Positions 13,397 to 20,411 of a DNA stretch of 23,292 nucleotides are shown here, piece after piece. The number at the start of each line of letters is the position of its first letter. The stretch's first letter is position 1. A program made the translations under genes and the position numbers. The notes under the pieces are model-generated. The model ran no database searches. It was not told where the DNA came from and saw only the letters and a list, made by a program, of their open reading frames with translations. The stretch is taken from NCBI RefSeq assembly GCF_901212495.1, contig NZ_CAAKNY010000079.1, positions 18,100 to 41,391 of the forward strand. Reading direction: 5' to 3'. The DNA comes from Collinsella aerofaciens (GTDB lineage: Bacteria > Actinomycetota > Coriobacteriia > Coriobacteriales > Coriobacteriaceae).

Positions 13397-14680
13397 TTAG
13401 GCCAAAACGTCCGACAAAATCTCGATCAGCCTGTCCACGTCAGCTTCCTCGCAGACAAGCGGCGGCAGGAAGCGCAGCGTATGAGCACCCGTAGCGTTAA
13501 TCACGGCACCGGCCTCCAACGCTCGGGCAACAATATCATGCGCATCGCCCGCAGCGTCATCCAGATCGCAGCCGAGCATCAAGCCGCGACCGCGTACCTC
13601 GACCACATGCGGCAGTTTGGTGAGCTTTGCCTCCATATAAGCACCCACCTTGGCAGCATGCTCGCCATAATCACCGCGCACGAGCGCGGAGAGCGTCGCG
13701 GCGCACGCCGCAACAGCCAAGCAGCTACCGCCAAAGGTCGAGCCGTGGTCACCCGGCTTAAACACGTCGGCGATCTCTTTCTTTGCCACCACGGCGCCCA
13801 TGGGCACGCCATCGGCAATGCCCTTGGCAAGGCTCATAATGTCGGGCTCCACGCCATAGGTCTGGAATGCAAACGGCTTGCCGGAGCGGAAGATGCCACA
13901 CTGGACCTCGTCGGCAATAAGAACGGCGCCCACCTCGTGTGCCAAGTCGCGCGCCGCCGCCATAAACTCCTCGGTCATGGGGTGCACACCGCTCTCGCCC
14001 TGAATCGGCTCGAGTATGACGGCGCAGACCTCGCTTCCCAGCCGCTTAAAGATCGAGCGCAGTTCGTCGATATCGTTGGGTGTGCAGGCCACAAAGCCAC
14101 CCGGCAGCGGACGGAAACTGTCCTGCAGCCAATCCTGCATGGTGGCGGCAATGGTCTCGAGTGTACGGCCGTGGAAGCCACCGCGCATGCATACGATGGT
14201 GTTGCCGCCGTTACCAGCACGCTTGGCGTACAGACGCGCGAGCTTCATCGATCCCTCGTTGGCTTCGGCACCAGAATTGGCAAAGAACGTCTCCCACACC
14301 TGCTCGTCCGCAGCCGGGGCACCGAGCGCAGCGGCCGTGGTCTCATCGCCGGCGGCAATGGCATCGGCCAGAACGCACGCACCATCTACGTCGTCGTTGG
14401 CGAGCTTGGACAGCAGCGCCGCGACCTGTCCACGCTGCTCGATGTAGAAGTAATTGGAGACATGCATGAGCTTTTTGGTCTGTGCCTCGAGCGCCGAGAG
14501 CACTGCAGGGTTGCCGTGGCCTAGGCTGCATACGCCGATACCGGCTAGAAAGTCGAGGTACTCGCGGCCATCGTCGTCGGTGAGCTTCATGCCGTGGCCT
14601 TCGACAAACTCTACCGGAGAGCGACCAAAGGTATGCATAACGTAATGGGATTCGAGCGATTGTTGAGTTGCAAGTGACAT
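13397..14680 (-). CDS. argD: Acetylornithine aminotransferase
   Basis: A PLP enzyme that converts N-acetylglutamate semialdehyde to N-acetylornithine with glutamate as amino donor. At 427 residues it is longer than usual (about 400). Visible class III features are YLDFLAGIGVCSLGHGNP, FFANSGAEANEGSMKLAR (132-149), GGFHGRTLETIAAT, LIADEVQCGIFRSG with the Asp that contacts the PLP nitrogen, and Lys286 in SLAKGIADGVPMGA as the Schiff-base lysine. The extra length is mainly an Ala/Asp-rich insertion at about 95-128, before the NSGAEANE motif. The ATG at 14680 is preceded by AAAGG at 6 nt. It is the last gene of argC-argJ-argB-argD, 69 nt after argB. Confidence 0.93.
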   Translation of the reverse strand: MSLATQQSLESHYVMHTFGRSPVEFVEGHGMKLTDDDGREYLDFLAGIGVCSLGHGNPAVLSALEAQTKKLMHVSNYFYIEQRGQVAALLSKLANDDVDGACVLADAIAAGDETTAAALGAPAADEQVWETFFANSGAEANEGSMKLARLYAKRAGNGGNTIVCMRGGFHGRTLETIAATMQDWLQDSFRPLPGGFVACTPNDIDELRSIFKRLGSEVCAVILEPIQGESGVHPMTEEFMAAARDLAHEVGAVLIADEVQCGIFRSGKPFAFQTYGVEPDIMSLAKGIADGVPMGAVVAKKEIADVFKPGDHGSTFGGSCLAVAACAATLSALVRGDYGEHAAKVGAYMEAKLTKLPHVVEVRGRGLMLGCDLDDAAGDAHDIVARALEAGAVINATGAHTLRFLPPLVCEEADVDRLIEILSDVLA

Positions 14681-14749
14681 GGGATGCCTTTCGTTGGGCG
14701 CCGTACGGCGCAGGGCTATGGGTGCAGGGACGCGACGACCGCGGGTCAG

Positions 14750-15730
14750 CTAGACCGTCTGGAGCTTCTCGACCTCGTCGAGGTTCTCGGTCAGGCGCGC
14801 CGCAAACGTCGAAAGCGGGTGCGGATGCGTATCGAACTCGTAGGCCGTCTCGGTGGAGTGGATCACGGTACCGACGCCAGCATCGGTCAGCAGCTCCAGC
14901 AGCAGCGAGTGCGGCGTCGTGCCGTTGATGATGTGGGCTCGGAACACGCCAGCGGTAAGCGCATCGACGGCGGCGCGCAGCTTGGGAATCATGCCCTTGT
15001 CGACCTCGCCGCCGTAGAGCATCTCATTGACCTCGTCGAGCGTCAGGTTGGAGATAAGCGAATCCTTGTCGCTAAAGTCCTTGTACAGACCGTCGACGTC
15101 GGTCAAGAAGATCACCTTGTGCGCATGAAGCGCCGCCGCAACGGCGCCGGCGGCGGTGTCGGCGTTGATGTTGAAGAAACCGCCGTCCTCCCCCGCCGCG
15201 ACGGTAGCGATAACGGGGATGTACTCGCTGTCGAGCAAACGCTCGATATAGTCGGTGTTGACGTGCGTGACCTTGCCTACGCGGCCGAGCTCTGGGTCGA
15301 GTGGCTCGGCGATAAGGGTACCGGCGTCGCTGCCGGACACGCCCACGGCCAGGTTGCCGTGGTGGTTGAGCGCCGCGACCAGCTCCTGATTGACCTTGCC
15401 GCCCAGTACCTCGCGCACGATATCCATGGTGGCAGGCGTAGTCACGCGCTGGCCGTTCTTAAACTCGACGGGGATGTCGTAGTGGCTGAGCGCCTCGTTG
15501 ATGGCCTTGCCGCCACCGTGCACGATAACAGGGCGCATGCCGATAATCTTGAGCAGGACGATGTCGCTCATCACGTCACGACGTAGCTGCTCGTCGACCA
15601 TGGCGGCACCGCCGTACTTGATAACGACCGTCTTACCGGTCAGGTTCTTAATCCACGGCAGCGCCTCGAACAGCAGCTGCGCGGTAACTTCGTTGGATTC
15701 GCTCGAGCGACAATCGCGTGCGAACTTCAT
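14750..15730 (-). CDS. argB: Acetylglutamate kinase
   Basis: It phosphorylates N-acetylglutamate in the second step of arginine synthesis. The 326-residue product shows the amino acid kinase fold: KYGGAAM (38-44), IVHGGGK (69-75), a GVSGSDAGTL segment, NINADTAAGAVA and FLTDVDGLY. About 25 residues beyond the usual end (from EFDTHPHPLS) form an acidic, Leu-rich tail. The ATG at 15730 is chosen because GAGG stands 6 nt upstream and the family core follows soon after; the frame is open for 24 more codons upstream without a good binding site. The 81-nt gap after argJ holds a nested hairpin, and argD follows after 69 nt. Confidence 0.94.
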   Translation of the reverse strand: MKFARDCRSSESNEVTAQLLFEALPWIKNLTGKTVVIKYGGAAMVDEQLRRDVMSDIVLLKIIGMRPVIVHGGGKAINEALSHYDIPVEFKNGQRVTTPATMDIVREVLGGKVNQELVAALNHHGNLAVGVSGSDAGTLIAEPLDPELGRVGKVTHVNTDYIERLLDSEYIPVIATVAAGEDGGFFNINADTAAGAVAAALHAHKVIFLTDVDGLYKDFSDKDSLISNLTLDEVNEMLYGGEVDKGMIPKLRAAVDALTAGVFRAHIINGTTPHSLLLELLTDAGVGTVIHSTETAYEFDTHPHPLSTFAARLTENLDEVEKLQTV

Positions 15731-15811
15731 AGTCTGCCTCGTCTTTCGTGTAGCTATCGCGCCGTACCTCGTTGCCCGCGATTGCAGCGGGACGAGCGGC
15801 ACATCGGGAGT

Positions 15812-17077
15812 CTAGGAACGGTAGTCGCCGTTAATGGAGATGTACTCGTGCGTGAGGTCGCAAGTCCACACGGTGGTCGCCGCGTCCCCTGCGCCCAGGT
15901 CTGCCGAGATCACAATCTCGGGCGCCTCAAAGCGACGCAGCGCCTCGTCCTCGTCAAAGGGAACGGTCAGGCCATCACGGCAGACGGGCATGCCCATCAT
16001 GTCGATGGACACATCTTCTTGGTTGAACTGCACGCCGCACTTGCCGAGCGCCATGGCAACGCGGCCCCAGTTGCAGTCGTGGCCGGCGATGCAGGTCTTG
16101 ACGAGCGGCGAGTTGGCGACAGCACGAGCGGCGATATCGGCCTCCTCGTCGTTCACGGCGCCGGTGACGTTAACCGTCACGAGCTTGGATGCGCCCTCGC
16201 CATCTGCGGCGATGTTGCGCGCCAGGCTCTCGCACACCTCATGCACGGCAAAGGCCAGCTCGTCGAAGGCGTCAGAGCCCTCGACAATAGGCTCGGCATC
16301 TGCGGCAGCGCCGGAAGCAAGCATGATGCAGGTGTCGTTGGTCGAAGTATCGGAGTCGACCGTTACCTTATTAAAGGTCTGCTTGACGGTTGAGAGCAAC
16401 AGGGCGTGGAGCGCCGCCGGCTCAACGGGGGCATCGGTGGTGATGACCGCGATCATGGTTGCCATGTTGGGCATGATCATGCCCGAGCCCTTGCACATAC
16501 CGCCCACCGTATAGGCATTGCCTGCGTGCCCCGCGGCCTCGCTGCGGTAACACACGGCATACTCCTTGGAGTGCGTGTCGGTCGTCATGATAGCGCGGGC
16601 GGCATCGGCGCCACCGTGGGCGGAGAGCGCTTCGTAGGCGGCAGGAACGGCAGTCTCAAACGTGTCGATCGGCAGAATCTGACCAATTACGCCCGTGGAG
16701 GCGACCAGAATCTGCTGGGGCTCGCAGCCGATGACCTGCGAGGCGATGTTGCAGGTCTCTCGCGCGCAGGCAAGACCGGTCTCCCCCGTGGCGGCGTTGG
16801 CATTGCCAGAATTGACCGAAACGCCGGCAATGACGCCGTAGCCCTTGTCGGCGCCGCCCAGGTTGGCGCGGCTCACCTGCACGGGCGCCGCACAAAATCG
16901 GTTAGTCGTAAACACGCCGGCCCCGGGACAGGGCTTATCGGGCACGACGAGTGCGTAATCCAGGCGCTCGGGATTCTTGCGGAATCCGGCATGGATGCCC
17001 GCCGCCTTAAAGCCGGCTGCCGCCGTTACGCCGCCCTCTACGGCATGAATCTTGATATCGAACTGCTCTGCATTCAT
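15812..17077 (-). CDS. argJ: Bifunctional ornithine acetyltransferase / N-acetylglutamate synthase
   Basis: It transfers the acetyl group from N-acetylornithine to glutamate, recycling acetyl in the cyclic arginine pathway. At 421 residues it is close to normal length. The self-cleavage site is KGSGMIMPNMATM (196-208), with Thr207 expected to become the N-terminal nucleophile of the beta chain. FTTNRFCAAPV, SVNSGNANAATG and the oxyanion STGVIG (127-132) are present, and the protein ends in INGDYRS, typical of ArgJ. No argA lies in the window. Whether it also uses acetyl-CoA cannot be judged from sequence. AAGGAG lies 11 nt before the ATG, a slightly long spacing. A 134-nt gap with a strong hairpin separates it from argC. 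Confidence 0.94.
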   Translation of the reverse strand: MNAEQFDIKIHAVEGGVTAAAGFKAAGIHAGFRKNPERLDYALVVPDKPCPGAGVFTTNRFCAAPVQVSRANLGGADKGYGVIAGVSVNSGNANAATGETGLACARETCNIASQVIGCEPQQILVASTGVIGQILPIDTFETAVPAAYEALSAHGGADAARAIMTTDTHSKEYAVCYRSEAAGHAGNAYTVGGMCKGSGMIMPNMATMIAVITTDAPVEPAALHALLLSTVKQTFNKVTVDSDTSTNDTCIMLASGAAADAEPIVEGSDAFDELAFAVHEVCESLARNIAADGEGASKLVTVNVTGAVNDEEADIAARAVANSPLVKTCIAGHDCNWGRVAMALGKCGVQFNQEDVSIDMMGMPVCRDGLTVPFDEDEALRRFEAPEIVISADLGAGDAATTVWTCDLTHEYISINGDYRS

Positions 17078-17099
17078 CGTCTTTATGACTCCTTATGTC

Positions 17100-17182
17100 A
17101 AACAGAAAATGGGCATCGGTTGGTGCGCCCTGCCAGCCACAATCATGAGACCAGCTTAAGAGTGGCGCCCCACCCGATGCCC
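17100..17182 (-). promoter_or_regulatory. Long hairpin between argC and argJ (attenuator-like)
   Basis: GGGCATCGG (17111-17119) pairs with CCGATGCCC (17174-17182), and GCGCC (17125-17129) with GGCGC (17164-17168), with small internal loops between. On the minus strand the stem is followed by ATTTTCTGTTTG and then the argJ ribosome binding site. It could reduce read-through from argC into argJ or stabilise the processed message. Confidence 0.55.
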
Positions 17183-17211
17183 GACTACCAAATCGTTAAC
17201 AATCGAATGTG

Positions 17212-18282
17212 CTACACCGGGCACGCCACTGTGGGCAAGCCTCGTCGCTCGTCAAAACCAAAGACGATGTTGGCGCACTGGACCGCCTGGCCTGCTGCAC
17301 CCTTGCACAGATTGTCGATGGCGCCCGTAGCCACCAGAACGCCCGCGCGCTTGTTGAGCGCGAGGCCGATCTGGGCGGCGTTGGTGCCGACGACCGAAGC
17401 CGTCTTGGGCTGCTGGCCGGCATCGAGTACGCGCACGAAGGTGCGACCGGCGTAGAACTGCTGGTAATGGTCGACAACATCCTCGAGGGTCAAGGTATCG
17501 ATAGCCGTCGCCGTAAGCGGCATCGTCACCGTAGAGAGCAGACCGCGCTTGAGCGGTGCCAGGTGCGGGGTAAAGACGACACGATCGGTTAGGCCCAAGA
17601 TCTGCTCGATTTCGGGCGTGTGACGATGCTTGCCCACGCCATAGGCCTCCAGGTTTTCGTCCGCGCTGCAAAAATGCGTACGGGCGTTGCAGGACTTACC
17701 GGCACCCGTTACACCGCTGATAGCGTCAACGATCACGGGGCCGCTCTGGGCAACCCAGCCGGCGCGTACGGCAGGTGCGGCGGCAAGGCTCGTTGCGGTG
17801 GGATAGCAACCGGCGCAGGCGACCAGTACGGGCTTGCCATCGGCGTGGTCGGATGCAGCGGTCTCCAAATCCTGGCAGAACAGCTCGGGCAGGCCGAAAG
17901 CGCGGGTCTTGAGCAGCTCGGGGCTCGTGTGCTCGGCGGCATACCAAGCCTCAAAGGTAGCCGGATCGCTCAGGCGATAGTCGGCCGAGAGGTCAATGCA
18001 GGAGACGCCCGCGGCAAGCAGGGCGGGCACCTGTGCCATGGCGGCCGTGTGCGGCACGGCCAAAAAGACCGCGTCGCAGTTCTTGAGCTCGGGGGCATCA
18101 TGCGTCGTGAAGACAAGGTCGCTTACGCCGGTGAAGCTCGGGTACACCGCAGACAACGGCTGGCCGGCATCGGCATTGGACGTAATGGCAGCAAGTTCAA
18201 ACTCGGGATGACCGAGGACGAGGCGAATAAGCTCGGCGCCGGCATATCCAGCCGCACCGACGATTCCAACCTTTAAAGACAT
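17212..18282 (-). CDS. argC: N-acetyl-gamma-glutamyl-phosphate reductase
   Basis: It reduces N-acetylglutamyl phosphate to the semialdehyde with NADPH, the third step of arginine synthesis. The 356 residues contain the Rossmann nucleotide loop VGAAGYAGAELIR (8-20), the catalytic Cys159 in ACAGCYPTATSL, SGVTGAGK, and the conserved HRHTPEIEQ. FTPHLAPLKRGLLSTV follows as the usual substrate region. The ATG at 18282 has AAGGAG 6 nt upstream. It is the first gene of the arg operon. ArgR-like boxes lie 84-120 nt upstream, so control by arginine is expected. Confidence 0.95.
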   Translation of the reverse strand: MSLKVGIVGAAGYAGAELIRLVLGHPEFELAAITSNADAGQPLSAVYPSFTGVSDLVFTTHDAPELKNCDAVFLAVPHTAAMAQVPALLAAGVSCIDLSADYRLSDPATFEAWYAAEHTSPELLKTRAFGLPELFCQDLETAASDHADGKPVLVACAGCYPTATSLAAAPAVRAGWVAQSGPVIVDAISGVTGAGKSCNARTHFCSADENLEAYGVGKHRHTPEIEQILGLTDRVVFTPHLAPLKRGLLSTVTMPLTATAIDTLTLEDVVDHYQQFYAGRTFVRVLDAGQQPKTASVVGTNAAQIGLALNKRAGVLVATGAIDNLCKGAAGQAVQCANIVFGFDERRGLPTVACPV

Positions 18283-18365
18283 ATCAGACTCCTTGTCTGC
18301 AGTTATGCACCAATGCGCATCCCGCAGCCGTCGTTATGAAGTGGGTTGAAACTTTAGCACCAAAA

Positions 18366-18402
18366 GATGCATATATACGCAAATCTTTTGTATATTCATG
18401 CA
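18366..18402 (-). promoter_or_regulatory. ArgR-type operator (two ARG-box-like sites) upstream of argC
   Basis: Two AT-rich 18-bp sites lie one base apart. On the minus strand one contains TGCATGAATATACAAAAG (18385-18402), with a good TGAAT half. The other (18366-18383) contains the near-palindrome TGCGTATATATGCA. ATGCAT ends both sides of the pair as an inverted repeat. Paired ARG boxes ahead of argC are normal for ArgR/AhrC control. The -35 and -10 cannot be fixed with certainty but should overlap the boxes. Confidence 0.6.
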
Positions 18403-18439
18403 TTGAAACAGTCCCGACACATTCACTCGAAGGAATTGA

Positions 18440-18503
18440 CAAATAAATGCGGGCCCCATATTGCCCAGTGCGCCTTACGGTGACGTTGCAATGTGGGGCC
18501 CGC
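18440..18503 (-). terminator. Terminator after the first-listed split-barrel gene
   Basis: A 16-bp stem pairs 18449-18464 (GCGGGCCCCATATTGC) with 18488-18503, with one wobble. On the minus strand it is followed by ATTTATTTGTC. It lies 44 nt beyond the stop codon of the gene at 18548 and separates it from the argC operator. Confidence 0.6.
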
Positions 18504-18547
18504 TACATGCGGGAATTTGAATTGTCGAAGCTTGCTGAGAGACTCGT

Positions 18548-18958
18548 TTAGAGCTCGACCGGCACCCATTCGTCATGGTTGCAGATAAAGGCCTCGGGTT
18601 CCTCCACGCTAAAGAAGACGAGCGTGGGATCGCCTGCGCCCTCGTAGTGCTCGCCTAGGCGCTCCAGGTGCTTCCAGCCTGCCTTGCGCATATCGGGAGC
18701 GGCCTGGTCATCCAGACCCGCATACCCGCGCAAGATGAGCCAGCCATGGCCCGGCCACCAACTCGTGGCCTCAAAGCGTTGATTTTGCAGCAGCTCTTGC
18801 CACACGTCTTTGGTGCGCGCCGTTACAAACCACAGCTTGCCGTCCTGGATCTGCGCAAACGAAAACGGACGCACATGCGGCTGTCCGTCAACGCTCGTCG
18901 CCAAATACCATGCCGGCACCGACGTCAGATACTCCAACACCGTATTCAATCCGTCCAT
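18548..18958 (-). CDS. Pyridoxamine 5'-phosphate oxidase-like split-barrel protein
   Basis: A 136-residue protein of the FMN-binding split-barrel superfamily; its substrate is unknown. The N-terminal helix EYLTSVPAWYLAT is followed by the barrel strands QPHVRPFSF and GKLWFVTA, then KDVWQELLQNQRFE. The second half holds GWLILRGYA and FFSVEEPEAFICN. It is clearly homologous to the neighbour at 19134-19580, with the same PAWYLAT, RPFSFA, GKLWF, KDVW and FFSV words at the same spacing, so the two arose by duplication. The ATG at 18958 has AGGAGG 4 nt upstream and is preferred over the frame's earlier opening. It is too short and diverged to be called PdxH. A palindromic element lies between it and the paralogue. 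Confidence 0.85.
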   Translation of the reverse strand: MDGLNTVLEYLTSVPAWYLATSVDGQPHVRPFSFAQIQDGKLWFVTARTKDVWQELLQNQRFEATSWWPGHGWLILRGYAGLDDQAAPDMRKAGWKHLERLGEHYEGAGDPTLVFFSVEEPEAFICNHDEWVPVEL

Positions 18959-18985
18959 GTGTCCTCCTGACGCTCGCAATTTTGA

Positions 18986-19064
18986 GATGATTTTTCTGGG
19001 ACGGGGATTAAATAATCATTCGGCACCCAATGATTATTTAATCCCCGTCCCAGAAAAAATCATC
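18986..19064. repeat. 79-bp near-perfect palindrome
   Basis: The arms 18991-19020 and 19029-19058 are perfect 30-nt inverted repeats around the 8-nt centre CGGCACCC. Beyond them GATGA and TCATC extend the match with one extra A, to about 35 bp. Each arm contains CTGGGACGGGGATTAAATAA. Neither strand has a T-run after the stem, so it is not a standard terminator. The GGGACGGGG core links it to the fragments at 4591-4622 and 19072-19104. Confidence 0.85.
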
Positions 19065-19071
19065 CCATGTG

Positions 19072-19104
19072 CCCAAGGTAGCTAAAATAGCCCCGTCCCA
19101 AATT
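19072..19104. repeat. Dispersed repeat fragment (GCCCCGTCCCAAATT type), copy 2
   Basis: Matches 4591-4622; the 15-mer GCCCCGTCCCAAATT is identical at 19090-19104. It lies 8 bp from the palindrome that shares its CCCCGTCCC core. Confidence 0.6.
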
Positions 19105-19133
19105 AACTGCCCCGGAATACTGATTGGTGAGCG

Positions 19134-19580
19134 TTAAAGCTCCAGGCGCTCCTCGCTACCGTCGATATCACAGAAGCGGGCGGCGATATTGCGCACCGAG
19201 AAAAACGCAAGGCGGCCGTCGTTGGCGCCCTCGTGGTCTTCGCCGATGCCCACCATGTGCTTAAAGCCGGCTTGGCGCACCCGGTCGCTCACGACCGCGT
19301 CGTCCTCGAACGCGGCCTCGCCGGTCAGCACAATCCAACACTCCCCCGGCTTCCAACCCGAAACCTCAAACTTGGGGTTCGCGCTGAGCTCGGCCCACAC
19401 GTCCTTATCGCGCGAGGTGCAAAACCACAGTTTGCCATCATCGACCATGGCAAACGAGAACGGCCTCACGCGCGGCTGATGTCCGTCCGCCACGTCAATC
19501 GTGGCGAGATACCACGCCGGAATACGCCTAAGATACGAACAGGCGCGCTCGAGCTGCGCAGTGCGGTCGTTGTCGGTCAT
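19134..19580 (-). CDS. Pyridoxamine 5'-phosphate oxidase-like split-barrel protein, paralogue
   Basis: A 148-residue relative of the gene at 18548-18958. Shared landmarks are IPAWYLAT, VRPFSFA, GKLWFCTSRDKDVWAEL, a WIVLTGEA strand, QAGFKHM and FFSV. The superfamily binds FMN or, in some actinobacteria, F420; the sequence alone does not decide between these. The ATG at 19580 follows AAAGGGG at 5 nt. ecfT ends only 30 nt upstream with no terminator between, so the gene probably belongs to the riboflavin uptake transcript under the FMN riboswitch. That context favours FMN as the cofactor. Substrate unknown. Confidence 0.85.
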   Translation of the reverse strand: MTDNDRTAQLERACSYLRRIPAWYLATIDVADGHQPRVRPFSFAMVDDGKLWFCTSRDKDVWAELSANPKFEVSGWKPGECWIVLTGEAAFEDDAVVSDRVRQAGFKHMVGIGEDHEGANDGRLAFFSVRNIAARFCDIDGSEERLEL

Positions 19581-19610
19581 TGGGGCCCCTTTCCTGCGCT
19601 CGAATCGCGC

Positions 19611-20411
19611 CTAAACAAGTTGAAGATTGATGGCGATGATGCAGACGAGCAGCAACGCCGTAACCATCGCCGCCAACGCATCGCCGCGGCCAAATGCAAG
19701 CGCATGCAGACGTGTGCGGCCCCGCTCGCCATGATAGCAACGGGCATCCATGGCGGCAGACAACGTCTCGGCATGACGAAACACGCCCGTAAACAGCGGA
19801 ATCGCCACACTGCCGAGCATACGCACGCCGCCGCGCGGGCCTCCCGTCACGCGCGCACCGCGGCTTGCTTGCGCATCGGCCGTCTGCTTCATCTCGGTGG
19901 CAAACTGCGGCATAAAGCGCAGCGCGATACCCATGATCATGCCGAGCTCGTGCGCAGGAAGTCCCACACGCGCAAACGGCGCGAGCAGGCGCTCAAAGCC
20001 CGCGGTGAGGTCGAGCGTCGGTGTGGTGAGCGTGATAGCGCTCATACCGGCCATCATCAAGGTCAGACGGCACGCCATAAAGGCGGCGGAATGCAGCGAA
20101 CCCTCGCTTATCTGCAAAAAGCCGAGCTGCCACAGAATGCGCCCGCCCTGGTCGGAAAACAGGTTGAGCACCGCGACCACCGCGACGATCGCCAGCAGCG
20201 GCGCCATCGATGACAGGACGCGACGAGCCGGCACCCGGGACACGGCATAGATCAGGACAACGAAGATTGCGACCGGGACCAGTCCGCGGAAGCTGCTGAC
20301 CGTGAGCGCCGTGATCAGAAACACAAAGCCCAAGAGCAACTTGGTTCGCGGGTCCAAGCGGTGGATTGCACTATCGCCGGGATAGCAGCTGCCAAACGAA
20401 AACGCCTCCAT
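19611..20411 (-). CDS. ecfT: ECF transporter transmembrane subunit EcfT
   Basis: The energy-coupling membrane subunit that links the ATPases to the substrate-binding S component. The 266 residues contain several hydrophobic helices (about 25-55, 68-85, 110-130, 155-170, 245-263). The long cytoplasmic part has ALRFMPQFATEMKQTADAQASRGA and, further on, AAMDARCY; these hold the two short Ala/Ser-Arg-x motifs (about 182-185 and 223-225) that dock on the ATPase grooves. The start codon overlaps the ecfA stop by one base (TAATG), giving tight coupling. It is the third gene of ribU-ecfAA'-ecfT. Confidence 0.93.
   Translation of the reverse strand: MEAFSFGSCYPGDSAIHRLDPRTKLLLGFVFLITALTVSSFRGLVPVAIFVVLIYAVSRVPARRVLSSMAPLLAIVAVVAVLNLFSDQGGRILWQLGFLQISEGSLHSAAFMACRLTLMMAGMSAITLTTPTLDLTAGFERLLAPFARVGLPAHELGMIMGIALRFMPQFATEMKQTADAQASRGARVTGGPRGGVRMLGSVAIPLFTGVFRHAETLSAAMDARCYHGERGRTRLHALAFGRGDALAAMVTALLLVCIIAINLQLV

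Noticed and set aside
18986..19064. Palindrome as an intrinsic terminator
   Set aside because: The stem is extremely long and neither strand has a T-run after it; the T/A bases are inside the paired arms.
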